Of a stretch of 64,000 nt of DNA, positions 27,024-36,255 are shown piece by piece. A program made the translations under genes and the position numbers. The DNA is from Micromonospora sp. WMMD1102 (lineage in GTDB: Bacteria > Actinomycetota > Actinomycetes > Mycobacteriales > Micromonosporaceae), in contig NZ_JARUBN010000001.1 in NCBI RefSeq assembly GCF_029626265.1, positions 1,116,001-1,180,000 on the forward strand, read 5' to 3'. Position 1 is the stretch's first letter. The number at the start of each line of letters is the position of its first letter. Under the pieces are notes generated by a model that did not search any database, was not told where the DNA came from, and saw only the letters and a list, made by a program, of their open reading frames with translations.

Positions 27024-28355
27024 ATGAGATCGAAAAGCACCCTGCTGACCGCCGTGCTGGCGTCGGCCGTGGCCGCACTGGGCACCGCGGCCCTGCTCGC
27101 CGCGCCGGCCCAGGCCGCCACGTTGACCCAGGTGACCAACTTCGGCAGCAACCCGACGAATCTCCAGATGCACCTCTACGTGCCGGACCGGGTGGCCGCC
27201 CGGCCGGCCCTGCTGCTCGCCCTGCACTACTGCACCGGCAGCGGGCCGGCCCTGCACACTGGCACCGGGTTCAGCTCGCTCGCCGACCGGTACGGCTACA
27301 TCGTGATCTATCCGTCGGTGACCCGGAGCAGCAAATGCTGGGACGTCTCGTCCGCGCAGGCCCTGCGCCGGGACGGCGGCAGCGACCCGGTCGGCCTGAA
27401 GTCGATGGTCGACCACGTCCGGCAGCGCTATCCGGTGGACCCGAACCGCATCCAGGTCGCCGGGCTCTCCTCCGGAGCCATGATGACGAACGTGATGCTC
27501 GGGCTCTATCCGGACGTCTTCGAGGCCGGGGTCAGCTCCTCCGGCGTACCGTTCGGCTGCTTCGCCACCACCAACGGCTCGGAGTGGAACAGCGACTGCT
27601 CCGGCGGGCGGATCACCCGTACCCCGCAGGCGTGGGGCGACCTGGTCCGCGACGCCTATCCCGGCTACTCCGGCCGGCGTCCCCGGATCCAGGTCTGGCA
27701 CGGCAGCACGGACACCACCCTCAGCTACGTCAACTTCGGCGAGCAGGTCAAGCAGTGGACCAACCTGCACGGCCTGTCCCAGACGCCGGCGTACACCGAC
27801 CATCCGCAGTCGAGCGCCACCCGGACCCGCTACGGCGGCACCGGCGGCACGGCGCCGGTCGAGGCGATCAGCTTCCAGGGGTACGGCCACTCGATCCCGT
27901 TCGACGCCGCCCAGGCGGTCCGGTTCCTCGCCCTGGACAGCGCCACCGCGCCGACGACGCCCCACGGCACGACACCGCCGGGCAACCCGACCACCCCGCC
28001 TGTAACGCCGACCACCCCGCCCGGGGACCCGACCACCCCGCCGGGCACCACCCCGCCGGCCTCCGGTGCCTGCTCGGCCGGCGTCTCGGTGCAGTCCTGG
28101 ACCGGTGGGTTCGTCGCCACGGTGCGCGTCACGGCCGGCCCGGCCGGCACCGAAGGCTGGACGGTCAGCCTGACGCTGCCGGCCGGAACCTCGGTGACGA
28201 ACACCTGGAACGCCACCGCCAGCGGGACCACCGGCACGGTTTGGTTCGGCAACGTCGGCTACAACGGTCGGCTCGGCCCCGGCCAGGCCACCGAGTTCGG
28301 CTTCCAGGGCAGCGGAAGCGGGTCCGGCATCACCCCGACCTGCACCGCCGGCTGA
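27024..28355 (+). CDS. Secreted CE1-type esterase (PHB-depolymerase-like) with CBM2
   Basis: The 443-residue enzyme has a signal peptide (1-32), an alpha/beta-hydrolase domain of the PHB-depolymerase/CE1 group, a Pro/Thr linker and CBM2. The catalytic Ser149 is in AGLSSGA; Asp in WHGSTD and His in GYGHSIP complete the triad. In cellulolytic actinomycetes this architecture is typical of acetylxylan or feruloyl esterases, and the adjacent xylanase supports xylan de-esterification. The ATG at 27024 follows GAGGAAG. A paralogue lies at 39311-40627. Confidence 0.92.
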   Translation: MRSKSTLLTAVLASAVAALGTAALLAAPAQAATLTQVTNFGSNPTNLQMHLYVPDRVAARPALLLALHYCTGSGPALHTGTGFSSLADRYGYIVIYPSVTRSSKCWDVSSAQALRRDGGSDPVGLKSMVDHVRQRYPVDPNRIQVAGLSSGAMMTNVMLGLYPDVFEAGVSSSGVPFGCFATTNGSEWNSDCSGGRITRTPQAWGDLVRDAYPGYSGRRPRIQVWHGSTDTTLSYVNFGEQVKQWTNLHGLSQTPAYTDHPQSSATRTRYGGTGGTAPVEAISFQGYGHSIPFDAAQAVRFLALDSATAPTTPHGTTPPGNPTTPPVTPTTPPGDPTTPPGTTPPASGACSAGVSVQSWTGGFVATVRVTAGPAGTEGWTVSLTLPAGTSVTNTWNATASGTTGTVWFGNVGYNGRLGPGQATEFGFQGSGSGSGITPTCTAG

Positions 28356-28400
28356 ACCCGGCACCGCTGACCCTGTACCCGCCGTGGGGGTCGCCGGGGG

Positions 28401-29513
28401 TCATCCGTCCCGGGTGACCCCCGCCCGTGCGGCGTCGTCGCCCGTCGGGGTGTCCGACGCGTCCGTGGTCGCGCTCGTGGTCGTGGCCGGGTCTGTCGTC
28501 GCGCCCGCCAGGGCGCCCGTCGGTAGATGCCCCGGCCGGGCCGGGCCGAGCCGGGCCAGCCGGTCCCGGACGGCCGGCACGATCCCGTGTGGCAGGAAGA
28601 GCACCACGAGCACCAGCAGCAGGGCGTAGACGGCGTACGACAGCACGCTCGGCGCGTAGCTCGGCATCCCCGGCTGGGTGCCGACGTTGTTGAGCACCTG
28701 CACCAGCAGGATGATCGCGGTCGCGCCGACGAGTGCGCCCCAGAGCGTGCCGAGCCCGCCGACCACCGCCATCACGACGTACTCGATGGAGAGCAGCACC
28801 GGGAACGAACCGGGAGCGATGTAGCCCAGGTAGAAGGCGTAGATCCCGCCGGCCAGGCCGGCGAAGGCGGCCGACAGGGCGAAGACGGCGAGCCGGTAAC
28901 GCCCGACCGGTACGCCGCTGGCGGCGGACGCCGTCTCGCTGGTGGCCAGCGCCCGCAGTCCCCGCCCGGGGCGGGACGCCACCACGTTGCGGGCCACCAG
29001 CAGGGTCACCGCCACCGCGACCCAGACCAGGTAGGCGTAGGAGATGTCCTCGGCGAACTCGGCGCCGCCGACGGAGAGCCGGGGGATGCCCTGCAACCCG
29101 ATCGCACCGCCGGCCCAGTCGGCCTGGCTGACCAGGGAGAGCAGGATGAGCTGCATGGCGAGCGTGGCGAAGGCGAGGTGGTGGCCGCGCAGCCGGAGCA
29201 GCGGCACCCCGACCACCAGGGCGAACGCGGCGGCGGCCAGCGGTGCGACGAGCAGGCCCGCCACCGACGGTACGCCGTGCACGGCGAGCAGCCCGGCGGT
29301 GTAGCCGCCGATGGCGTAGAACGACGCCTGCCCCAGCGACACCTGCCCGGCATAGCCCATCAACATGGACAGTCCGATGGTGACGATCGCGGCCAGCCCG
29401 AGCAGGATGTAGACGGCCAGGTGGCTGCCGGAGAGCAGCGGCGGCAGGGCCAGCGTCACCGCCGCCACCGCCACGACGGGAAGCCATCGGGTCATGTCCC
29501 GCGCCGGGTTCAC
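28401..29513 (-). CDS. LivM-type ABC transporter permease
   Basis: The 370-residue membrane permease of the branched-chain amino-acid (LIV) class has about nine spans and the conserved segments GYAGQVSLGQASFYAIGGYT and SIEYVVMAVVGGLGTLWGA. A Thr/Ala-rich hydrophilic tail of about 40 residues ends it. Its GTG start overlaps the previous stop by four bases. It is the last gene of a five-gene importer operon. LIV-type systems also import aromatic and phenylpropenoid acids, and the neighbouring CoA pathway favours an organic acid. Confidence 0.92.
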   Translation of the reverse strand: MNPARDMTRWLPVVAVAAVTLALPPLLSGSHLAVYILLGLAAIVTIGLSMLMGYAGQVSLGQASFYAIGGYTAGLLAVHGVPSVAGLLVAPLAAAAFALVVGVPLLRLRGHHLAFATLAMQLILLSLVSQADWAGGAIGLQGIPRLSVGGAEFAEDISYAYLVWVAVAVTLLVARNVVASRPGRGLRALATSETASAASGVPVGRYRLAVFALSAAFAGLAGGIYAFYLGYIAPGSFPVLLSIEYVVMAVVGGLGTLWGALVGATAIILLVQVLNNVGTQPGMPSYAPSVLSYAVYALLLVLVVLFLPHGIVPAVRDRLARLGPARPGHLPTGALAGATTDPATTTSATTDASDTPTGDDAARAGVTRDG

Positions 29514-30370
29514 GCCACCTCCTGCTGTACTACCGGTTGGCGTGCCGCCTGCCAGATCATCACGGCGAGCATCAGGACCAGGGCGACCTCCAACTGGTAC
29601 GCGCCGCCGCCGTACCCGGCGACGAGCGCCTGCGCGACGCCGAGCAGCAGGCCGCCGACCAGGGTGAGTGCCGGCCGCAGCAGGCCGCCGAGGATGGCGG
29701 CGGCGAAGCCGCCGACGACGAGGGTCACGTCGTAGTCGAAGGTGACCAGCTGGATCGGGGTGACCAGCACCCCGGCCAGCCCGCCGAGCGCACCGGCGAT
29801 GGCGAAGGAGAGCAGGCCCATCCGCTTGACGTCGATCCCGACCACCCGGGCCGCGTACGGGTTGGAGGCGCACGCCGACAGGGCGCGGCCGACGTCGGTG
29901 CGCGCGAAGAGCCCGCCGAGCCCGGCGAAGACCGCCAGGGTGGCGCCGATGATGAGCAGGTAGTGCGCCTGGAAGCGGGCGCCGAGGAACTCGACCGCAC
30001 CGGGTACGCCGGGGAACGAGCGCGGCTGGTCGCCCCAGAGGAGGACCTCGACCGCGTACGCGAAGACGCCGAGCCCGAGCGTGACGATCAGGGAGGCGCC
30101 GGGCGGGGTGCCCGGCTTGCCGATCGCGACCAGTCCCACCAGCAGGCCGGCGACGGCGCCGACCGCCACGGCGAGCGCCTCGGCCAGCCCGTGCGGCAGC
30201 CCGCCGGCCAGCAGCGTCGAGGCGGTCATCGCGGCGATCACCGCGAACGAGCCCTGCGCGAAGTTGACCACCCGGGTCACCCGGTAGACCACCACCAGCC
30301 CGCTGCCGACAAGCGCGAACGCGCAACCGCCACCGAGCCCGGTGATCAGGTACTGCAACAGTTCGCTCAT
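29510..30370 (-). CDS. LivH-type ABC transporter permease
   Basis: This 286-residue LIV-class permease has the family segment RVTRVVNFAQGSFAVIAA near the N-terminus and CASNPYAARVVGID in the central loop. It overlaps the upstream ATPase gene (ATGA) and the downstream LivM-type gene (GTGA), which ties subunit expression together. Confidence 0.93.
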   Translation of the reverse strand: MSELLQYLITGLGGGCAFALVGSGLVVVYRVTRVVNFAQGSFAVIAAMTASTLLAGGLPHGLAEALAVAVGAVAGLLVGLVAIGKPGTPPGASLIVTLGLGVFAYAVEVLLWGDQPRSFPGVPGAVEFLGARFQAHYLLIIGATLAVFAGLGGLFARTDVGRALSACASNPYAARVVGIDVKRMGLLSFAIAGALGGLAGVLVTPIQLVTFDYDVTLVVGGFAAAILGGLLRPALTLVGGLLLGVAQALVAGYGGGAYQLEVALVLMLAVMIWQAARQPVVQQEVA

Positions 30371-31023
30371 GCTCCCGCCCCCAGGTAGGCGGCGGAGACC
30401 CGGGGGTCGGCGGCCAGTTCGGCGGCGGTACCGGCGGTGGCGATCCGGCCCGCCTCCAGCACGTAGCCCCGGGAGCAGAGTTCCAGGGCCAGCCGGGCGT
30501 TCTGCTCGATGAGCAGCACGGCGAGTCCCCGTTCGGCGTTCAGCGCGGACAGGTGCCGGGCGAGGTCGGCGACGACGAGCGGGGCGAGGCCGAGGGAGAG
30601 TTCGTCCACCGCGAGTACGTCCGGGCGGGCCATCAGGGCCCGGCCCACCGCCACCATCTGCTGCTCGCCGCCGGAGAGCCGGCCGGCGCGGCGGCGGCGC
30701 AGCGCGGCGAGCGCCGGCAGCACCTCGTAGATCGGGCCGGTGTCCCGGTTGCGGATGCGCCAGCCGCCGAGTCGCAGGTTGTCGTCCACGCTCAGGTCGG
30801 GGAAGACCTGCCGGCCCTCGGGTACGTGCGCGAGGCGACCCTGGACGCGGACCGTGCCGCCGGCCGGGCGGAGGATGCCGGAGAGCGTGTCGACGAGAGT
30901 GGACTTCCCGGCCCCGTTCGGCCCGATAAGCGCGACCATCTCGCCCGGCTGGACGTCGAGGCTGACCCGGTCGAGGGCGGTCGCCACCCCGTACCGGACG
31001 GTGAGCTGGTCCACAGTGATCAC
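30367..31023 (-). CDS. LivF-type ABC transporter ATPase
   Basis: The 218-residue ATPase has Walker A GPNGAGKST, signature LSGGEQQMVAVGRAL and a Walker B-like DVLAVDELSLGLAP. The HVPEGRQVFPDLSVDDNL segment is characteristic of LivF. The GTG at 31023 overlaps the LivG-type stop. The family usually has LLLLDEP at Walker B; here it is VLAVDEL, which keeps the catalytic Asp-Glu pair. Confidence 0.93.
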   Translation of the reverse strand: MITVDQLTVRYGVATALDRVSLDVQPGEMVALIGPNGAGKSTLVDTLSGILRPAGGTVRVQGRLAHVPEGRQVFPDLSVDDNLRLGGWRIRNRDTGPIYEVLPALAALRRRRAGRLSGGEQQMVAVGRALMARPDVLAVDELSLGLAPLVVADLARHLSALNAERGLAVLLIEQNARLALELCSRGYVLEAGRIATAGTAAELAADPRVSAAYLGAGA

Positions 31024-31793
31024 GCCGTCACCTCCGTGCCCAGGTAGGCGGCGACCACCGCCGGGTGGGTCCGGATCTCGGCCGGCGTGCCCTCGGCGAT
31101 CACCCGGCCGAGGTCGAGCACGGTGACCCGGTCGGCGAGCCGGGTCACGAACGCGACGTCGTGCTCGATCTTGATCATCGTCAGTCCGCCGGCCTTCAGC
31201 TCCTCGATCAGCTGGGCCAGCGACTCCCGCTCGGCGGCCCGCAGCCCCGCCGCCGGCTCGTCGAGCAGCAGCAGGCGCGGACGGCCGCAGAGCGCGCGGG
31301 CGACCTGGAGCGCCCGCTGCTGGCCGAGCGGCAGCGACTCGGCCGGCCGGTCCGCCCAGTCGGCCAGCCCGACCCGGTCGAGCGCCTCCCGCGCGCGCTG
31401 CCGGATCTCCCGCTCCTCCCGGCGGTGCCGGGGCAGCCGGAGCACCGCGGCGGTGAAGCCGCCGCGGGTGGTGGCGTGCGCCCCGACCATCACGTTCTCC
31501 AGGGCGGTCATCCCGCGGAAGATGCGGGCGCCCTGGAAGACGATCGCGATGCCGAGCCGGGCCCGCCGGTGCGCCGGCAGCCGGTCGACGCGCTGGCCGG
31601 CGAAGGTGATCGTGCCGGCCCCGGCCGGCAGCTGCCCACCGACCAGGCTGAACAGCGTGGACTTCCCGGCGCCGTTCGGCCCGATGATGCCGCGCAGCTC
31701 GCCGTGCGCGACGTCGAGGTCGACGTCGCGCACGGCGTAGACACCGCCGAACGCCCGGGACACGCCGGCGACCCGCAGCAGCGGCTCGGTCAC
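31020..31793 (-). CDS. LivG-type ABC transporter ATPase
   Basis: The 257-residue ATPase has Walker A GPNGAGKST, Walker B LLLLDEPAAGL and the LivG-like insertion with IEHDVAFVTRLADRV. The signature motif is altered to LPLGQQRALQVARAL instead of LSGGQ. I start it at the GTG at 31793, which overlaps the binding-protein stop, rather than at an earlier in-frame start inside that gene. Confidence 0.92.
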   Translation of the reverse strand: MTEPLLRVAGVSRAFGGVYAVRDVDLDVAHGELRGIIGPNGAGKSTLFSLVGGQLPAGAGTITFAGQRVDRLPAHRRARLGIAIVFQGARIFRGMTALENVMVGAHATTRGGFTAAVLRLPRHRREEREIRQRAREALDRVGLADWADRPAESLPLGQQRALQVARALCGRPRLLLLDEPAAGLRAAERESLAQLIEELKAGGLTMIKIEHDVAFVTRLADRVTVLDLGRVIAEGTPAEIRTHPAVVAAYLGTEVTA

Positions 31794-32980
31794 CTGCCCG
31801 CCACCGTGGCCAGTTGCTCGGCCGACCACTCGGTCGGGACCAGCGCACCGCCCTTGACCGTGTTGATCGAGATGTAGTCGGCCTTCAGCCCGGCGTGGTC
31901 CGTGGCGCTGTAGGTGTAGGTGCCGTTCGGGGTGGTCGCGGTCAGCCCCTCCAGAGCGGCCTGGATCTTCTCCGGCTCGGTGCTGCCCGCCTTCTCGATC
32001 GCGGCGACCAGCAGCTTCACCCCGCTGTAGCCGTCCTGGGCGAACTGCGGCGGCGGGTAGCCGTGCTGCTTCTCGAACGGTTCGGCGAGTTCGGCGATGG
32101 CCTTCTTCTGTGCCCCGTCCGGCAGGCTGTCGCCGACCACGCCGATGGAACTGGCCACCACCGCGCCCTCGGCGGCCGCGCCGACCGGCTCCAACCAGAG
32201 CTTGCTGGCCTGCGCGCCGGTGAAGACGACCGGAACCCCGAGGTTGGCGGTCGGGAACTGCTTGGCCAGCGCCACCCCGGGCGGCCCGGTGGCCCAGACG
32301 ACGAGCGCCTGCGCGCCGGAGGAGCGCACCTGGTTGAAGACCGCGGAGAACTCGGTCGTGGTGGTCTGGAACTCGGGGGTCGCGGTGAGCGTGATGCCGT
32401 ACCCGGCCGCCTTGGCCTTGGTGCCGTTGAATCCGGCCCGGGCGTAGGAGCTTTTGCCGTCGTAGGCCACGGCGACCCGGCTGATGTTCTGGGCCTTCAG
32501 GTATTGGAGGATCCGGTCGGCGTACGTGCCGGAGGTGGCCGGCACCACGAAGACGTACGGGTGGACCGGGTCGACCTGCTCGTCGGCCGGGGTGAGCGAG
32601 ACGTACGGGATCTTCTCCCGGTCGACGAGCGGGATGGTGGCCAGGGCCGAGTTGGAGAACGGCGACCCGATCACCGCCGCGACGTCCCTGCCCTTGAGGT
32701 CGTTGAAGGCCAGCACCGACTGGTCGGGCTGGCTCTTGTCGTCGCGGACGAGCAGCTCGATCTGCCGGCCGAGCACTCCGCCGGCCGCGTTCACCTGCTC
32801 CACCGCCAGTTTCACGGATTTCTCGTTCTCGGTGCCGAGTGGTGCGTAGTTGCCGGTAAGCGACACGATCTGGCCCACCTTCAGGGGCCCGTCGTCACCA
32901 CCGGGTTCGGAGTCCTGTCCGCAGGCGGCCGTGGCGAGGACCACGGCGAGCACGGCGGCGGTTACAGCGGTACGTCGCAC
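31790..32980 (-). CDS. LIV-type ABC transporter substrate-binding lipoprotein
   Basis: The 396-residue lipoprotein (lipobox LATAAC, Cys about residue 21) is a type-I periplasmic-binding-like receptor. Its segments GQIVSLTGNYAPLGTENEKS and AAVIGSPFSNSALA are typical of Leu/Ile/Val and aromatic-acid receptors. It opens the importer operon and is divergent from a PaaX-family regulator, and a good promoter precedes it. Given the CoA-ligase cluster across the divergent region, an aromatic or phenylpropenoid acid is a plausible ligand; ordinary branched-chain amino acids remain possible. Confidence 0.92.
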   Translation of the reverse strand: MRRTAVTAAVLAVVLATAACGQDSEPGGDDGPLKVGQIVSLTGNYAPLGTENEKSVKLAVEQVNAAGGVLGRQIELLVRDDKSQPDQSVLAFNDLKGRDVAAVIGSPFSNSALATIPLVDREKIPYVSLTPADEQVDPVHPYVFVVPATSGTYADRILQYLKAQNISRVAVAYDGKSSYARAGFNGTKAKAAGYGITLTATPEFQTTTTEFSAVFNQVRSSGAQALVVWATGPPGVALAKQFPTANLGVPVVFTGAQASKLWLEPVGAAAEGAVVASSIGVVGDSLPDGAQKKAIAELAEPFEKQHGYPPPQFAQDGYSGVKLLVAAIEKAGSTEPEKIQAALEGLTATTPNGTYTYSATDHAGLKADYISINTVKGGALVPTEWSAEQLATVAGR

Positions 32981-33018
32981 GGGTGCCTCCCGCAGCGAGG
33001 GGACAGCTTGTTACCAGG

Positions 33019-33047
33019 ACGCTAGACACTTGTTGCACGCCGGTCAA
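33019..33047 (-). promoter_or_regulatory. Promoter of the LIV-type importer operon
   Basis: Read leftward, TTGACC (33047-33042) and TAGCGT (33024-33019) have a 17-bp spacer. This would start transcription about 30 nt upstream of the binding-protein ATG. The short palindrome CAATATTG (33045-33052) overlaps the -35 and could be an operator. Confidence 0.6.
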
Positions 33048-33144
33048 TATTGCTGCCGAATGTTTGGTGGTGGGCGACGAATCGTGTCGGCGGCGGTCAC
33101 CGCTCGTGGCGAGGCTGTGTCGCTGGCGGGCGGTCCGAAATCTG

Positions 33145-33150
33145 TATAGT
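33145..33150 (+). promoter_or_regulatory. -10 element of a leaderless PaaX-family transcript
   Basis: TATAGT ends seven bases before the regulator's ATG at 33158, so transcription should begin at or next to the start codon. No Shine-Dalgarno sequence is present, consistent with a leaderless mRNA. Confidence 0.6.
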
Positions 33151-33157
33151 GACCAGC

Positions 33158-34078
33158 ATGGCGGTCCAGCCCTCGGCGCCCGCCGCCGACCTGCCGCGGG
33201 TGCAGGCCGGGGGCAGCCCGCAACACCTGCTGCTGACCCTACTCGGCGACTACTGGTACGGACAGCGGGCGCCGCTGCCGTCCGCGGCCCTGGTGGCGCT
33301 GCTCGGCGAGTTCGGCATCACCGAGGTCAGCGCGCGGGCGACCCTGAGCCGGCTGGCCCGGCGCGGGCTGCTCGAACTCTCCCGGACCGGCCGGCGCACC
33401 TCGTACGCGCTCAGTGCCCGTGCCGCCGAGGTGCTGACCGAGGGGCGCGGGCACATCCTCTCCTTCGGCACCGGCCGGGCACAGTGGTCCGGCCGCTGGA
33501 CGGTGGCCGCGTTCTCGGTGCCGGAGGACGACAGGTCCCGGCGGCACGCCCTGCGCACCCGGCTCGGCTGGTACGGCTTCGCCCCGCTCTACGACGGACT
33601 CTGGGTCTCCCCACACGAGCGGGTCCGCGAGGTGACCGGGATCCTGACCGAGCTCGGCATCGACCGGGCGACGGTCTTCACCGCCGAACTCGCCGAGGGC
33701 GGGCCGGTCGGCGGGCACCCGGTCAAGGCGTGGGACCTCGACGCGCTGCGGGCCGGATACGAGCGGCTGCTGGCGGCGTACGAGCCGGTGCGGCAGCGCT
33801 GGCGCGGTGGGCGGATCGGCACGGCGGAAGCCCTGGTCGCGCGTACCGCCCTGATGGACGACTGGCGGACGATGCCGAGCCTGGACCCGGAACTGCCCAC
33901 CGAACTGCTGCCGGCGCGCTGGCCCCGATCGCGGGCCCGGGAACTCTTCGTGGAGCTGTACGACGGCCTCGCCGGCCTGGCCGAGCAGCGGGTGGTCCAG
34001 GTGGTCGCCGAGTACGACCCGGCGCTGGCGGCGCTGGTGCGCAGCCACACCAGCCGCTGCCACGACCTGCCGGACTGA
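33158..34078 (+). CDS. PaaX-family transcriptional regulator
   Basis: The 306-residue protein matches PaaX organisation: an N-terminal winged helix (LLLTLLGDYWYGQRAPLPSA, then VSARATLSRLARRGLLEL), a central Cas2-like domain (GRWTVAAFSVPEDDRSRRHA) and a C-terminal helical domain. PaaX represses phenylacetyl-CoA degradation genes and is relieved by an aryl-CoA thioester. This copy sits between the acid importer and a CoA-ligase operon, so it probably senses the CoA-activated substrate. The ATG is used without a ribosome site, seven bases after a TATAGT. Confidence 0.9.
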   Translation: MAVQPSAPAADLPRVQAGGSPQHLLLTLLGDYWYGQRAPLPSAALVALLGEFGITEVSARATLSRLARRGLLELSRTGRRTSYALSARAAEVLTEGRGHILSFGTGRAQWSGRWTVAAFSVPEDDRSRRHALRTRLGWYGFAPLYDGLWVSPHERVREVTGILTELGIDRATVFTAELAEGGPVGGHPVKAWDLDALRAGYERLLAAYEPVRQRWRGGRIGTAEALVARTALMDDWRTMPSLDPELPTELLPARWPRSRARELFVELYDGLAGLAEQRVVQVVAEYDPALAALVRSHTSRCHDLPD

Positions 34079-34147
34079 GCACCTGTGACGGTCGTCCGGC
34101 CCGCCCTTTCCGCTGCCGTCGCGGGCAGCCCGCCTCAACCCATGTAT

Positions 34148-34186
34148 GACATATGTCTTGACGACGGGAGCGTGAGAAGCAAATCT
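34148..34186 (+). promoter_or_regulatory. Promoter and palindrome of the acyl-CoA catabolic operon
   Basis: TTGACG (34158-34163) and AAATCT (34181-34186) are 17 bp apart. The perfect 10-bp palindrome GACATATGTC (34148-34157) directly abuts the -35, inside the larger CATGTATGACATATGTC context. It is a candidate operator for the adjacent PaaX-family regulator. Confidence 0.6.
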
Positions 34187-34210
34187 AGGAGCGGGGCGAG
34201 GGAGGGATCC

Positions 34211-34621
34211 ATGGCTGAGCCCGCGTCGATCGTGACCAGCCGGCGGCTGGAGTGGTCCGAGACCGATCCGATGGGTCGGTGGCACTACTCCACGGCGCTG
34301 CGCTTCGTCGAGCACGCCGAGACGTCGCTGCACCAGCGGCTCGGGGTGGGCATGGAGGCGTTGCGCCGGATGCCGCGGGTCAACGTGACAGTGGACTTCC
34401 TCGGCCCGCTGCACCACACCGACGTGGCGCAGACGGCCCTGGCCGTCGAGCACGTCGGCCGCAGCTCTCTGCGCTACGCGTTCAGCATCGCCCGGGACGG
34501 CGTCGACGTGGCCCGGGGATCTCTGACCATCGCCTGGTACGACCCCGCCACCGGGCGTACCGCGCCGTGGCCGGAGGAGATCCGCGAACTCTTCACCGCG
34601 GCGGGCCCGCAGGAGGGCTGA
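34211..34621 (+). CDS. 4HBT-type hotdog acyl-CoA thioesterase
   Basis: The 136-residue single hotdog protein has the family's N-terminal ETDPMGRWHYSTALRFVEHAE, with Asp in the position of the 4-hydroxybenzoyl-CoA thioesterase catalytic residue. It would hydrolyse an aryl- or acyl-CoA to the free acid and CoA. The ATG at 34211 is preceded by GGAGGG four bases away. It is the first gene of the operon, two bases before the ligase. A thioesterase makes sense for release of a benzoate-type product after side-chain shortening. Confidence 0.88.
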   Translation: MAEPASIVTSRRLEWSETDPMGRWHYSTALRFVEHAETSLHQRLGVGMEALRRMPRVNVTVDFLGPLHHTDVAQTALAVEHVGRSSLRYAFSIARDGVDVARGSLTIAWYDPATGRTAPWPEEIRELFTAAGPQEG

Positions 34622-34623
34622 CC

Positions 34624-36255
34624 ATGCGCAGCACGATGGGGTCGATGCCGCTGTCCGTGGCGATGGTGCTGCGCCGGGCCGCCGCGACCGGACCGCACGC
34701 CCGGCTCGTCGGGCTGACCGCCGCCGGCCGCGGCGTGCGGACCTGGCCGCAGCTCGCCGAGCGGGCCCGCCGGCTGGCCGCCGCGCTGCCCACCCTCGGG
34801 GTGGCCCCGGGCGACCGGGTCGGCACCTTCGCCTGCAACAGCCTGCGTCACCTGGAACTCTTCTACGGGGTGCCGATCGCCGGTGCCGTGCTGCAACCGC
34901 TCAACGTCCGGCTCTTTCCCGACCAGATCGCCTGGATCGCCGCGCACGCCGAGGACCGGGTCGTCTTCGTGGAGGCGGCGCTCACCGCCCGGCTGGCCGA
35001 GATCCGCCCCCAGCTGACCGGGGTACGGCGGTACGTCGTCATGCCCGACGGCACCGAGCCGCATCCCGACTTCGCCGACGCCGTCGACTACGAGGAGTTG
35101 ATCGCCGGGGCCCCCGACGAGGAGCCGGTCGAGGTCGACGAGTGGGCCGCCGCCTGCCTCTGCTACACCGGCGGCACCACCGGCCGGCCCAAGGGGGTCG
35201 TCTACTCGCATCGGTCGCTGACCCTGCACGCGATGAGCGGCCTGTTCGCCGACTCCTTCGCGATCCGGGAGAGCGACGTCCTGCTGCCGCTGACCCCGCT
35301 CTTCCACGCGACGTCCTGGGGCATGCCGTACTCCGCCGCGCTCGCCGGTGCCGGGCTCGTGCTGGCCGGGATGGACACCAGCCCGCAGGCGGTACTCCGG
35401 CTGGTCCGCGAGGAGCGGGTCACCGTGGCGGCCGGGGTGCCGACGTTCTGGCTGGCCGTCGACCAGCTGGGGCCGGGCGCCGACGACCTCGGCACGCTGC
35501 GCCGCATCCTCTGTGGCGGGTCGGCGATCCCGTTGGAGCTGATCCAGCGTTACCACCGGCGCGGCGTCGACATGCAGCAGGGCTGGGGCATGACCGAGAT
35601 GTCGCCGTCCGGCAGCCTGACCGTCGTCCGGGGGCACCTGGCGGACCGGCCCGAGGCCGAGCGGCTGGCGCTGCACGCGACCCAGGGCTTCGCCACGGCC
35701 GGGGTGGAGCTGCGGATCGTCGCGCCGGACGGCGAGGTGCTGCCGCACGACGGGGTTTCCCCGGGCGAGATCGAGGCACGCGGGCCGTGGGTCACCGAGG
35801 CGTACCACCGGCCGGACGACGACGCCAACGAGACCAGGTTCCGGGACGGCTGGCTGCGCACCGGCGACGTCGGCACGATCGACCCGGACGGCTACCTGCA
35901 CCTGCTCGACCGGGACAAGGACCTCGTCAAGTCCGGCGGCGAGTGGATCAGCTCGATCGACCTGGAGAACCACCTGATGGACCACGACGCGGTGGCGCAG
36001 GCCATGGTCATCGCGGTGCCGCACCCGGTCTGGGGCGAACGGCCGGCGGCGCTCGTCGTCACCTGTGCCGAGGTCGACGCCGAGACCCTGCGGGCGCACC
36101 TGCGCTCCCGGGTGGCGAGCTGGTGGGTGCCGGACGTGGTCGAGTTCGTGGCCGACCTGCCCACCACGGCGACCGGGAAGTTCGACAAGAAGCGCGCCCG
36201 CGCGCTGTGGCAGGACAGGTTGGCAGCTCTCACACCAAACGGAGGAAAGTCGTGA
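34624..36255 (+). CDS. Acyl/aryl-CoA synthetase (AMP-forming)
   Basis: The 543-residue ANL enzyme activates a carboxylic acid via an acyl-adenylate to its CoA thioester. It shows the P-loop YTGGTTGRPKGVVYSH, the GWGMTEMSP motif, WLRTGDVG with the ribose-binding Asp, and the C-terminal catalytic lysine in TTATGKFDKK. It belongs to the medium/long-chain-like group rather than the PaaK group. The final bases overlap the SDR start. The acid activated is not visible from sequence; context suggests a substrate brought in by the divergent importer. Confidence 0.93.
   Translation: MRSTMGSMPLSVAMVLRRAAATGPHARLVGLTAAGRGVRTWPQLAERARRLAAALPTLGVAPGDRVGTFACNSLRHLELFYGVPIAGAVLQPLNVRLFPDQIAWIAAHAEDRVVFVEAALTARLAEIRPQLTGVRRYVVMPDGTEPHPDFADAVDYEELIAGAPDEEPVEVDEWAAACLCYTGGTTGRPKGVVYSHRSLTLHAMSGLFADSFAIRESDVLLPLTPLFHATSWGMPYSAALAGAGLVLAGMDTSPQAVLRLVREERVTVAAGVPTFWLAVDQLGPGADDLGTLRRILCGGSAIPLELIQRYHRRGVDMQQGWGMTEMSPSGSLTVVRGHLADRPEAERLALHATQGFATAGVELRIVAPDGEVLPHDGVSPGEIEARGPWVTEAYHRPDDDANETRFRDGWLRTGDVGTIDPDGYLHLLDRDKDLVKSGGEWISSIDLENHLMDHDAVAQAMVIAVPHPVWGERPAALVVTCAEVDAETLRAHLRSRVASWWVPDVVEFVADLPTTATGKFDKKRARALWQDRLAALTPNGGKS

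Noticed and set aside
31790..32980. Simple branched-chain amino-acid uptake as the role of the LIV-type operon
   Set aside because: It cannot be excluded, but I did not adopt it as the main call. The divergent CoA-ligase operon and PaaX-family regulator favour an organic acid, so the substrate is left open.
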